Assembly: GCF_000019525.1 (NCBI RefSeq) | Contig: NC_010506.1 | Coordinates: forward strand, 1,054,001-1,118,000 | DNA: 64,000 nt | Reading direction: 5' to 3' | Source of the DNA: Shewanella woodyi ATCC 51908 | Lineage (GTDB): Bacteria > Pseudomonadota > Gammaproteobacteria > Enterobacterales > Shewanellaceae | In this document: one piece after another, positions 9,225 through 17,101 of the stretch | How the letters are laid out: each line of letters starts with the position of its first letter | Position numbering within the stretch: the stretch's first letter is position 1 | Program-made: the position numbers and the translations under genes | Notes under the pieces: generated by a model | Seen by the model: only the letters and a program-made list of their open reading frames with translations | What the model was told of the DNA's origin: nothing | The model's database searches: none

Positions 9225-9248
9225 TCATATCTAGCCGTTAGTCTGTGG

Positions 9249-9776
9249 CTAACTGCTTTTCTCTATCCCTAACTCTTTGAGGGTTGCCGCAATATCCTCT
9301 GCTGCCGTTTCGGCATTGATATCTTCATCTATCTTTAAAATCTTACCATCTTTGCCTATGTAAAAAGTGACTCTGCTTGCTACTCGAACAAAGTTGAGTA
9401 CATCATAAGCTTTGGCTGTCTCTTTGGTTGGATCGCTTAACATGGGGAAGTCAGCTTTCTGTTTCTCAGCAAAATCTTGGTTGTCCTCTAAGTCATCGAC
9501 ACTTGCCATCATATATACCGCATTATATTCACGGATCAGGTGGCCCTTCTGCACTAGAGAGCGACACTCAAGGGTGCAGCCATGGGTATTTGCCATTGGA
9601 TACCAGGCAAGCACCAATGTTTGTTTACCTAGGTAGTCGCTGAGTTGATAGAAGTGACCATTGGTGGATTGAAGCTTAAAGTTTGGCGCCATATCACCCA
9701 CTTTTAGATCGCTCGCTATGGCACTTAATGGACTGGTAAATATTAAGACTAATATTAATTTTAGAAAAACTTTCAT
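9249..9776 (-). CDS. Exported Bcp/PrxQ-type peroxiredoxin
   Basis: Peroxiredoxins of this type reduce hydrogen peroxide and organic peroxides with a peroxidatic cysteine recycled by thioredoxin-like partners. The 175-residue product has a signal peptide (cleavage near ALA-S at residues 20-22), so it should act in the periplasm, unlike cytoplasmic E. coli Bcp. The active site YPMANTHGCTLEC has the Pro60, Thr64 and Cys67 of the P-x3-T-x2-C motif. The second cysteine (Cys71) is only four residues later, whereas E. coli Bcp has it at +5, so the helix geometry is that of a subgroup. It stands alone on the minus strand with a conserved unknown gene upstream. Confidence 0.85.
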   Translation of the reverse strand: MKVFLKLILVLIFTSPLSAIASDLKVGDMAPNFKLQSTNGHFYQLSDYLGKQTLVLAWYPMANTHGCTLECRSLVQKGHLIREYNAVYMMASVDDLEDNQDFAEKQKADFPMLSDPTKETAKAYDVLNFVRVASRVTFYIGKDGKILKIDEDINAETAAEDIAATLKELGIEKSS

Positions 9777-9831
9777 GTTAACTAGGCCTGTCAGTTTTAG
9801 TGGAATGTGATTAGATTAGCATATTTACCTC

Positions 9832-10206
9832 TTAAGGGATTACACCCCCAAGGGTAAGTTGTAAGTGAGGCTCTCCCTCTACCAGTGTGCTGAGCTGTTC
9901 ACCGGATTCAATGGTAAGTTGCTGTTGAAGTGTTTTTATCGGATCAAACTGTTTAATGATTATTTCGCTATGAATCTGGATCAGTGTCTCTGAGATAACA
10001 CTAGGGGTGAGTGTTATTGTAACTTGCTCATTGTCGAGTAGAAGAGCGGAGTCTGACAAACTTGATTTAGCCGCTTCGATTAAGCATTTGCCATCGAGCT
10101 CTAGCTTTATGGTCAACTCAAGTTTGAGCTTGTTATCTAGCTCAAATTGGTCGGCTTGTTTTCGGTATTGTGCGTTAAGGTAAAATCCGCCTATTGGGCT
10201 GCTCAT
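9832..10206 (-). CDS. Conserved hypothetical protein, 124 aa
   Basis: I do not recognise this protein. It has no signal peptide, membrane segment or cysteine cluster; a single cysteine is near residue 41. The sequence is strongly beta-patterned, with alternating hydrophobic residues (LKLELTIKLELDG, VTITLTPSVI, LQLTLGG), like a small all-beta chaperone-like fold of the SecB type. SecB-like identity is only an impression, since the true SecB motifs are absent. It lies between the peroxiredoxin gene and another small unknown gene on the same strand. Confidence 0.65.
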   Translation of the reverse strand: MSSPIGGFYLNAQYRKQADQFELDNKLKLELTIKLELDGKCLIEAAKSSLSDSALLLDNEQVTITLTPSVISETLIQIHSEIIIKQFDPIKTLQQQLTIESGEQLSTLVEGEPHLQLTLGGVIP

Positions 10207-10286
10207 TGAGATATTCCATTATGCTTAATTGGCTACTTTATATTGAAACAGCAATATCTGTTTTTACTAATATGTTCACCAGCTTA

Positions 10287-10634
10287 CTATGCATTTTTGC
10301 TGTTTTCTAGTTCAATAAGAAAGTTTGCATAATTTATCCAGTCTATCACTAATGCTTTAATCAGCATCTGCGTACCGGGATCTGTCTGAGGGTTTAGCTC
10401 TCTTATTTTTAGTTGTTCAACCACACGCCTAACATCTAGTGGTTCTAAGTCTACCCTGAAGTTGTCTTTTGGGCTTGGGTTGTTATCCACTTGAGGATTG
10501 AGTGGTGCAAACATCTGATTCTGAACAAGGAGTGCTAACTTAGGGTTAGTATCTCTCAAAATAGCGACTGTCATGCGCAGTGCGCCGCGGTTAAAGGTAT
10601 CGGCTTTGAGTATAAACTTTTCCTTTTTTGCCAT
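10287..10634 (-). CDS. Conserved hypothetical protein, 115 aa
   Basis: I cannot assign a family. The protein starts MAKKEKFILKADTFNRGALRM, has a helical C-terminal half (MLIKALVIDWINYANFLIELENSKN) and no signal peptide, so it is probably a small soluble cytoplasmic protein. A ribosome-binding site (AGGAGC) lies about eight bases upstream of the start on the minus strand. The next gene, 80 bases downstream on the same strand, is the 124-residue beta-rich unknown, so the two may be co-transcribed and interact. Confidence 0.65.
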   Translation of the reverse strand: MAKKEKFILKADTFNRGALRMTVAILRDTNPKLALLVQNQMFAPLNPQVDNNPSPKDNFRVDLEPLDVRRVVEQLKIRELNPQTDPGTQMLIKALVIDWINYANFLIELENSKNA

Positions 10635-10664
10635 GGTGAATGTTGCTCCTGATGATGGACGCGT

Positions 10665-10933
10665 ATATACCCAAACAACTTCAAGATGCAGGATTCAGCA
10701 TGTCGAGAAGTGACAGAGTTCAAGGCATGAAATAGTAGGACTAGTTATTCTAATTCAATATTTCATAACACAGAAAAATGTTGCTTCTCGCCATGCCCTT
10801 CGGGAGCTCCCGTAGAATCGCTGCACTGTGTTAGTGATATCAACAAGGGAATAACCATTATCCTCAATCACTGCCTTGTTCAGCTATCCTACGGGGGCTC
10901 TGAAACGAGCATCTTGAGGTAGCTTGGGTATAT
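10665..10933. repeat. MITE-like element with 24-bp terminal inverted repeats
   Basis: The left end (10666-10689) reads TATACCCAAACAACTTCAAG then ATGC. The right end (10909-10932), reverse complemented, reads the same at 21 of 24 positions. The roughly 268-bp interior has no ORF of note and contains short internal inverted segments (for example a GAGC..GCTC arrangement around 10803). Size, lack of coding capacity, and inverted ends fit a non-autonomous miniature element or dispersed intergenic repeat. No obvious target duplication beyond TA-rich flanks is visible, and I see only a short similar word (TATACCCAA) elsewhere in this window. Confidence 0.7.
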
Positions 10934-10970
10934 CTAATTGTTTTATGCCTATTGGTATATTTAGTGTAAC

Positions 10971-12428
10971 TCAATTGCTTATGGCTGTGACAAAACTCTT
11001 AGGTGTTTGCTGTGTATTTTCTGGCGAAGCTTGGTTGTTAAGCTGAGTCACTAAGCTTTGCCAGTGAAGCGGTTCACTGTCGGTAAAGGTGATGTCTGGC
11101 TCAGTGCCAACTCCGGAGATTAAAGCACCTTGGAGGTTATAGTGAAGGCTGCTGGTTAGCGCGATATTGAGCTTACTGTTAGGCAGTGTAAAGCGGTAAT
11201 GCTTACCCAGATCTCCTGATGTTTTTTCACCTATTAGTGTCACTCTAGGCCAGGCTTTTGTGAGGTAGGCTATCCATTCACACTCCTGTCTGCACTGAGG
11301 GCCGATAATCAATGCGAGTCTGTTTGAGCGTTGAGCTTCACGTGCTTGTGGACGACTTTTTCTGGCATAGAGTTGGCTAAAATTATCTGAATCTTGAGTT
11401 TCAAGTTTCACTTTTATCTCTGACAGTTGTACCTGTTCGAAGAAGTTTAACTCATTGAAAGGGTGAAGATAGTCTGCTCTTAAGTAATCACTCTTAAAGT
11501 TAGAAGCACGGCGATATCGAGCTAAGGTAAAAACTGGGTTCGCAGACTCTGGGAGAGAAGGGGAGAACTCATTTGTCAGTAAGCTTAATAGCTTATCACT
11601 GTATCCTTTGGCTTGCCTAAGATCCACCACTGTAAGCGGGTTTTCGAATGCTGTTTCTAGTTGAGAAAATAGCTTCCTGTTTGTGCTGAGTTTGTCTAGG
11701 TCTGTAATCTTAATCGGATTGGTGTCTTTATCTTGGCTTTCAATGACAAGCTCTTTATAGGGGGGCTTGGTTTGGGAGTGAACGGTCAAGGTTAGCTCTT
11801 TTTTTGACTCTTCATCATTGGTGACGGTGAGAGAGACTGTGTCGCCTAGAGGTAAGCCCATCTCAGCCCTTAAAAGATCTAAACGTGAAAGCCATGTTAA
11901 GGTGAGTGCCAGATCTTCTTGCTGAGAGCTGGAGATAAATTTTCTGGCTGTTTTGAGCCAATAAGTTAGAGCAACACCATCAATATGGCTGATAAAGGGA
12001 TGCTCAAGGTCGAGAGGCGTTTCGGAGTCATCTAGTGCAAGCCAAAGTTGTCCCATGGGCTTTAATGAAAAAGGCAGTTGGCCTGTGGAGTAAGTGCTTG
12101 AAGAGAGCTTGATACCTGGGTCATTGAGTTGAGCAAGCAGCTTTGCTATTTCTGCGTGAAATCGACTTGAATCTATGCCTAGTGAGTAGAGGTAGCGAAG
12201 AGAGTCAACTCGATTTTCAATACTCTGCAGAAGTAGTGGGTCAAGGGCTGAAAAAGTCGAATGCTGGCTGACCTCTGCCACTAAGGTGTCGAGATCTTGT
12301 TGCATCTGCTGGGGATTTAGACTCATTTTTGTTGTGTTATCAATCACCAAAAAACGAGAGAGCTGCAGGATACTGAGCAGCAAGCAGATGCCAAATACAT
12401 TCACTACATCTTTAAAGCTAAAGTTCAT
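10971..12428 (-). CDS. S41 peptidase-like protein, probably degenerate, membrane-anchored
   Basis: The 485-residue product begins with one membrane segment (VVNVFGICLLLSILQLSRFLVI) and then is extracytoplasmic. The C-terminal part, roughly residues 375-460, resembles the S41/tail-specific protease fold: LALIIGPQC, ITYLTKAWPRVTLIGEKTSGDLGKHYRFTLPNSKL and SGVGTEPDI match the usual order NGGSASASE, GRATLIGERTxGKG and GVxPDI. The segment that should hold the catalytic serine reads GPQCRQECEW, with no serine, so the active site seems lost. An AAGGAG ribosome-binding site precedes the start. Function is unknown; it could be a pseudo-protease. It stands alone between the repeat element and pldA. Confidence 0.6.
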   Translation of the reverse strand: MNFSFKDVVNVFGICLLLSILQLSRFLVIDNTTKMSLNPQQMQQDLDTLVAEVSQHSTFSALDPLLLQSIENRVDSLRYLYSLGIDSSRFHAEIAKLLAQLNDPGIKLSSSTYSTGQLPFSLKPMGQLWLALDDSETPLDLEHPFISHIDGVALTYWLKTARKFISSSQQEDLALTLTWLSRLDLLRAEMGLPLGDTVSLTVTNDEESKKELTLTVHSQTKPPYKELVIESQDKDTNPIKITDLDKLSTNRKLFSQLETAFENPLTVVDLRQAKGYSDKLLSLLTNEFSPSLPESANPVFTLARYRRASNFKSDYLRADYLHPFNELNFFEQVQLSEIKVKLETQDSDNFSQLYARKSRPQAREAQRSNRLALIIGPQCRQECEWIAYLTKAWPRVTLIGEKTSGDLGKHYRFTLPNSKLNIALTSSLHYNLQGALISGVGTEPDITFTDSEPLHWQSLVTQLNNQASPENTQQTPKSFVTAISN

Positions 12429-12697
12429 ATCACTCCTTGATATGTCAGTCGTTAATGGCCAACGACACTGGTACCTAAAGCCACATCAGGATGCCCGTTT
12501 TAGAGCCCCGTATAATAGCTTAGCAAGGCAGTGATTGAGGATAATACTCATTCCCTTATTGATACTTGCCCACTCAATACACTATAGCTTATCTAACCTT
12601 GCTTGAATTTATAATATCCTCCATCGTGCTCTTTATGTCTATATTTATGCCTAACGATATTAGACATAGAGCATAAGGTGTTGTGGCTGGAAGATAT

Positions 12698-13693
12698 TTA
12701 CAGAATGTCGTTGATTGATACGCCTATCCCTATACGCTGAGTATGGGAGTTGTAGTCAATTAAACTCTCTCCGTAGCCATTAAAGTACTGAGTGTAGATC
12801 CGCAGCTGTCCTATGATGGGGTAGCTCCAAGTGGCTTCAATAGCCCCATAATTTGGGTTGGAGAAGTTGTTTCTAATCATCATGGTAAATCTATGTTCGT
12901 CGATACCATAGATACCTGTGAGCTCAAAATTACCCATATAATCTGTGATATCTGGGTTGTCATCACCCTCAGGGGAGGTGGGAGTCTCTTTTTCATCTTC
13001 AGGGATACGCCACCAAACTTTGGCACCAAGAGCAAAGGGACCGCTATCAAATACCATAGTGCCGTAAATTCTATTCCAGCTACGAGAAAAGCTGCCCGAT
13101 TTTCCATTTGATTTGTGAACCGCTCCAACTCCCCAGAATGAGTTCCGCAGTGGACCGACTTGCCAGTCATTGTTGAACATCATAAATATCTCTGGCTCAT
13201 GGTTAGTTTCACGAAACGGTGATGAGATATCCTTGTTGTAGACCTGCCAGTAGGATTGGTTTGTGTAGGCGACGAAGAGATGACCATTATCTCCGAAGAC
13301 GTTATACATTAAGGGAAATTTAAAGCTTATCTGAAATTTTGCTTCCATATTATCCAGGTCGAAGGGGTGCTCTTTGGCTTCCTCCTCGAAAGGGGCCATG
13401 TTGGGGCTGGTGTTATAGGTTGCTGGCAAAATGTAGTTAACGTTATGGGGAGTCATCACGAAAGGAAGCTCCGAGGTTGCCAGTTCATCATGCACACGTT
13501 CATCAACTAATGAGTTATTGTGTTCTCTTTCAATGGTCTTTGTGTTGTCCTCTTTAGCCGTTGCTACAGTCTTTTCTTCATGATGGGTCTCATGGTTTTT
13601 CAGATCGTGGGCATACACAGATGACGAGATAAAAAATGTGGGAAGCAGAGCTAAGAGTGAGAGCGATAGATGTATTGTGCTTTGGCTTTTCAT
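12698..13693 (-). CDS. pldA: Outer membrane phospholipase A1
   Basis: PldA is an outer-membrane beta-barrel that hydrolyses phospholipids that reach the outer leaflet and acts as a calcium-dependent dimer. The 331-residue protein has a signal peptide (cleavage after VYA near residue 28). The catalytic segment AVHKSNGKSGSFSRSWNRIY contains His193, Ser195 and Asn207, with the same spacing as E. coli His142, Ser144 and Asn156. A His/Glu-rich linker of about 50 residues (NHETHHEEKT and onward) follows the signal peptide and is longer than in E. coli (289 residues); it might bind metal. The gene is monocistronic and divergent from cobA. Confidence 0.93.
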   Translation of the reverse strand: MKSQSTIHLSLSLLALLPTFFISSSVYAHDLKNHETHHEEKTVATAKEDNTKTIEREHNNSLVDERVHDELATSELPFVMTPHNVNYILPATYNTSPNMAPFEEEAKEHPFDLDNMEAKFQISFKFPLMYNVFGDNGHLFVAYTNQSYWQVYNKDISSPFRETNHEPEIFMMFNNDWQVGPLRNSFWGVGAVHKSNGKSGSFSRSWNRIYGTMVFDSGPFALGAKVWWRIPEDEKETPTSPEGDDNPDITDYMGNFELTGIYGIDEHRFTMMIRNNFSNPNYGAIEATWSYPIIGQLRIYTQYFNGYGESLIDYNSHTQRIGIGVSINDIL

Positions 13694-13877
13694 AAGTCAT
13701 CCATGAAAAATTGAGGTGATCTTTTATAAAGGGAATGTTACCTCGCAAAAATGCTTTTTAACAGTGGGATAGACAATCATCTTGCAACTTAGCAACATGT
13801 TGAACTATAGCCATAGGCTTAAATTGACTGGGATAAAGCTCAGTAGTCACCACTTAAATAACTAAATGGAATAACAG

Positions 13878-13899
13878 TTAATAAATAACTATTTATTAA
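13878..13899. promoter_or_regulatory. AT-rich palindrome upstream of cobA
   Basis: TTAATAAATA and TATTTATTAA form a perfect 10-bp inverted repeat with a two-base centre. It lies about 55 bases upstream of the cobA ATG at 13954, a position suited to an activator or repressor site overlapping the promoter. AT-only palindromes occur easily in AT-rich DNA, so the support is moderate. Confidence 0.4.
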
Positions 13900-13953
13900 G
13901 TTATAAGTGGCGGGGTATATTTCATACTACAGAGTCGTGTGTGGGGCAGTGAG

Positions 13954-14775
13954 ATGGATGTAGTAACGTTACCCGGTCAAAGAGCTGGTGGAAAAGTATG
14001 GTTAGTCGGAGCAGGGCCCGGTGATGTCGAGCTGTTAACGCTTAAGGCATATCGGATCTTAAAGAGTGCCGATGTGGTACTTTTTGATGCGCTCGTCAGT
14101 GATGAAATCATGAGTCTTGTCCCACAAGATGCTGAAAAAATTGCGGTGGGAAAGCGTGCGGGTAAACATAGCGCGGCTCAAGATGAGATCAATCAGCTGT
14201 TGGTCACTAAAGGCTTTACACGTAAAAATGTGGTGCGTTTAAAGGGAGGCGACCCCTTTATTTTTGGCCGTGGTGGTGAAGAACTACAGAGCTTGGTTGA
14301 AGCAGGTCTTGAGTTCGAAGTGGTTCCTGGAATCACTGCAGCGAGTGGTACATCTGCCTATGCTGGGATCCCGCTAACTCACAGAGATTATGCTCAAGGT
14401 GTCTCTTTTATTACTGGACACTGTCAGTTAGAGAGCCGACCTATGGATTGGAAGGGTTATGCTAATCCAAATAATACCTTGGTCATCTATATGGGCATTC
14501 TTAATGCGGGACTAATCAAGTCTGGATTAATGGAAGCGGGTCGTAACGCCAATACTCCCGTCGCTATTGTCTCTAAGGCTACAACTGCCCAGCAAAAACG
14601 TTTTATCGGCACATTAGGCGAGTTGGACCTGTTAGCCTCTGATCCAGAGCTTAAGATGCCCGCTTTGATGATCATCGGCGAAGTCGTTGAACTGGCTGAC
14701 ACTCTTAACTGGTTTGAGCCAAAAACGGAGAGCGAACCGTTAGCCATTGGCGTTGAACTTAAAGATAGGCGTTAA
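13954..14775 (+). CDS. cobA: Uroporphyrinogen-III C-methyltransferase (SUMT)
   Basis: The enzyme transfers two methyl groups from S-adenosylmethionine to uroporphyrinogen III to make precorrin-2, the precursor of siroheme used by sulfite and nitrite reductases. Signatures are VWLVGAGPGDVELLTLKA (residues 15-32), VVRLKGGDPFIFGRGGEE, the VVPGITAASGTSAYAGIPLTHR segment and SFITGH. The product of 273 residues is a stand-alone SUMT and lacks the dehydrogenase/chelatase domain of CysG. I chose ATG 13954, preceded by GGGG at a spacing of seven; GTG 13939 would add five residues. The nearby CysI consumes its end product. Confidence 0.94.
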   Translation: MDVVTLPGQRAGGKVWLVGAGPGDVELLTLKAYRILKSADVVLFDALVSDEIMSLVPQDAEKIAVGKRAGKHSAAQDEINQLLVTKGFTRKNVVRLKGGDPFIFGRGGEELQSLVEAGLEFEVVPGITAASGTSAYAGIPLTHRDYAQGVSFITGHCQLESRPMDWKGYANPNNTLVIYMGILNAGLIKSGLMEAGRNANTPVAIVSKATTAQQKRFIGTLGELDLLASDPELKMPALMIIGEVVELADTLNWFEPKTESEPLAIGVELKDRR

Positions 14776-14786
14776 TCTTAGCTTAG

Positions 14787-15620
14787 CTACTCAATCTTAA
14801 AATCCTTGGCAAACAGAGTGCGGACTGTCTTAGCGTATTCAGGATCTGGCTTGGGCTGAATGAGCTGAGTCAGCTCGTCACCTATCGGTGTTAAGCGGTA
14901 GTAGTTAAATAGCAGATGGCCGCTTTTAGGTGTCAGCTTCATGGTCTCTGAAAGCAGAGTAAAGTTGATGGGATTCTTACTATTTAGCAAGCCAGTCTCA
15001 AACTCTCCGCGATGGAGGACCCCTGCATCAACTAAGGTCAAAATGTTGGAGTAGGGCAGACCAAAATTAGATAAACCAATATTGATTGGCGCAGATTTAC
15101 GAAATATCTGACCAAACCCTCCTGTATAGCGGTAACCATAGATCAGCTTTAATCTTGCTTCACCATTCACTTTTATCGCCATTCCCAAGGCTTTTTCTAA
15201 TATCTGTGCCTCTTTGTGGGTCAGCTGCTTTAGTGTCGAGAGAGTACGTAGGCTAAAGTTACCAGGGTTGGTGATCTCATTGGCTAAGATGCGCCCCCAT
15301 AACTCCTGCATTTTACGGTTATGGATCTGCTCTGCAAGCTGAAAAAATTGATGGGCCCAATCAGGGTCTAGATCAACTCCTGTGACATCTGATGGCGCAT
15401 GGGTTAAGGCGATAGCGTAGATGGTCTCAAGGTTTGTTTGGTACTGGCTAAGCTGTTTACGCTGCCTGTGCTCCCCTCGCTCAGCAATAGATGCACTGCC
15501 TGGTCGATAATCATCTTCACTACTTAAGCCTAATTGTCGACCCAATAGGAGTGCTTTTTTACGGGCCGACACATCGGATTGAGCCGACTTTGTCTCGGTT
15601 ACTTTTACTAATTCCGCCAT
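14787..15620 (-). CDS. TIGR03899/DUF2806-like family protein
   Basis: The 277-residue soluble protein matches my memory of the TIGR03899 family, a gammaproteobacterial group of unknown function. The characteristic segment is HNRKMQELWGRILANEI followed by PGNFSLRTLSTLKQL (about residues 100-135), also seen in DUF2806-type proteins where it precedes a beta-rich C-terminal domain. There is no signal peptide or membrane helix. The gene converges on cobA with 11 bases between stop codons and no terminator that I can see. Confidence 0.75.
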   Translation of the reverse strand: MAELVKVTETKSAQSDVSARKKALLLGRQLGLSSEDDYRPGSASIAERGEHRQRKQLSQYQTNLETIYAIALTHAPSDVTGVDLDPDWAHQFFQLAEQIHNRKMQELWGRILANEITNPGNFSLRTLSTLKQLTHKEAQILEKALGMAIKVNGEARLKLIYGYRYTGGFGQIFRKSAPINIGLSNFGLPYSNILTLVDAGVLHRGEFETGLLNSKNPINFTLLSETMKLTPKSGHLLFNYYRLTPIGDELTQLIQPKPDPEYAKTVRTLFAKDFKIE

Positions 15621-15711
15621 ACTCTTTACTCTAGCCTAATACTGTTATTGATATTAGCTTAGTCTGCTTACAGGATAGATATTTTATCTCTATTATTGTT
15701 ATATCAATCAC

Positions 15712-16899
15712 TCAGAGTCGATCGCTTTTTATGCTAATGGGAATTAGCCCCCAATTTACCTCATTTCCTTGAGCCGGTATCTCAGGTATGTTTCTTGCCA
15801 GAATTAATGAACAGAGGGCGAAGCCCGCACCGATATAAAATACAGCCTGAGGTGAGTGTAGCCAAAGTAGACCAAGAGCTGCAGGTATAACGACTGCTGC
15901 GATATGGTTGATGGTAAAGCTAACGGACATGGTTGCGGCGATATCTTTGTTATCTGCAATCTTCTGAAAGTAGGTTTTGATGGCGATAGCCATAGCAAAA
16001 AGCAGATGATCAATGACATAGAGAGCAGCCGCCATCTCTGATCTCTCTACAAGTGCGTAGCTGACAAATATGAGAATTAAGCCTATGTACTCAATCGTCA
16101 GTGCATTTCTCTCCCCTATACGCCCGATAAATCGACCGATTGCTGGGGCAAACAGCAAGTTGACTACATAGTTAATCAGGAATAAAGCGGTAATTTCAGA
16201 GACGCTGTATCCGAACTTTTCCACCATCATAAATCCGGCAAAAACCATGAATATTTGCCGTCTAGCGCCAGAGAAAAAGGTCAAAAGATAGTAGAGCCAG
16301 TAACGTTTTCTTAAGATCACCTTTTTATGCTGAACCTCTCCCACTTCAAACTTGGGGAAGTAGAGGGTAATCGTGATCACCATTAACAGTCCTAAGCACC
16401 CGATGATGGCATACATCCAGATATAGTCGAGTTTTAACCAGGTCATAATTAACCAGATGCTGGCATAACCTGATAGAGCTGCGGCCGAACGCCAAGCCAG
16501 TGCTTTACCTAAGAAGGCGGCTGTCTCTTTTTTCTCTACCCATTGTAAGGTCAAGGATTGATTGATGGTTTCGAAATAGTGGAACCCGATAGACATGAGT
16601 ACAGTGGTTAAGTAGAGACCAAGGACATCGGGGTATAGACCTGTGATAGCCACCCCAACACACAGTATTGCCAGTGATAACAGGGCAAAGGATTGTTCTC
16701 TAATTAAGATGAGAATAAAGATGGCGGTAAATGCCAGAAAGCCTGGTACTTCACGCAGACTTTGCAACATGCCAATTTCGGCACCACTGAATTGAGCCCT
16801 TTCGATAACAAAGTTATTGAGCAATACCTGCCATACCGAGAATACCAACGACATGATAAAGGTCATCCAGAGAAGCAGTTTTTGTGGGCTTTTACTCAT
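15712..16899 (-). CDS. Major facilitator superfamily (MFS) transporter
   Basis: The 395-residue product is a polytopic inner-membrane protein with about 12 hydrophobic segments. The central cytoplasmic loop near residue 190 (PKFEVGEVQHKKVILRKRYWLYY) divides the two six-helix halves. The IGRFIGRIGERNALTIEYIG segment at about 255-275 resembles the conserved loop 8-9 motif of MFS proteins. The substrate cannot be inferred. The gene is transcribed away from the Fur-regulated porin cluster and shares the 202-base intergenic region with it. Confidence 0.85.
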   Translation of the reverse strand: MSKSPQKLLLWMTFIMSLVFSVWQVLLNNFVIERAQFSGAEIGMLQSLREVPGFLAFTAIFILILIREQSFALLSLAILCVGVAITGLYPDVLGLYLTTVLMSIGFHYFETINQSLTLQWVEKKETAAFLGKALAWRSAAALSGYASIWLIMTWLKLDYIWMYAIIGCLGLLMVITITLYFPKFEVGEVQHKKVILRKRYWLYYLLTFFSGARRQIFMVFAGFMMVEKFGYSVSEITALFLINYVVNLLFAPAIGRFIGRIGERNALTIEYIGLILIFVSYALVERSEMAAALYVIDHLLFAMAIAIKTYFQKIADNKDIAATMSVSFTINHIAAVVIPAALGLLWLHSPQAVFYIGAGFALCSLILARNIPEIPAQGNEVNWGLIPISIKSDRL

Positions 16900-17023
16900 T
16901 GTTATCCATTTTATGAAAGTGGCGGCTAATTTAGCGATTGTATCACTAGTTTATCTGGATTTTCTTCATGCAATACACCTGTAACTCGTTTGTAATTTTC
17001 TTATAAAGATAAATGTAAATTTT

Positions 17024-17042
17024 AATGAAAACGATTCGCATT
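17024..17042. promoter_or_regulatory. Putative Fur box
   Basis: The 19 bases AATGAAAACGATTCGCATT agree well with the Fur consensus: the 7-1-7 core TGAAAAC-G-ATTCGCA (17026-17040) matches TGATAATnATTATCA at 10 or 11 of 14 positions. The site lies 60 bases upstream of the porin ATG at 17102, and the porin-imelysin-di-heme cluster downstream has typical iron-regulated functions. The MFS gene on the other strand could also be affected. Confidence 0.65.
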
Positions 17043-17101
17043 TAATGTAATTTGTTTCGCAAATTCAGGGGGAGCTGTTAATTCAGTACGGAAAAAATTT
17101 A

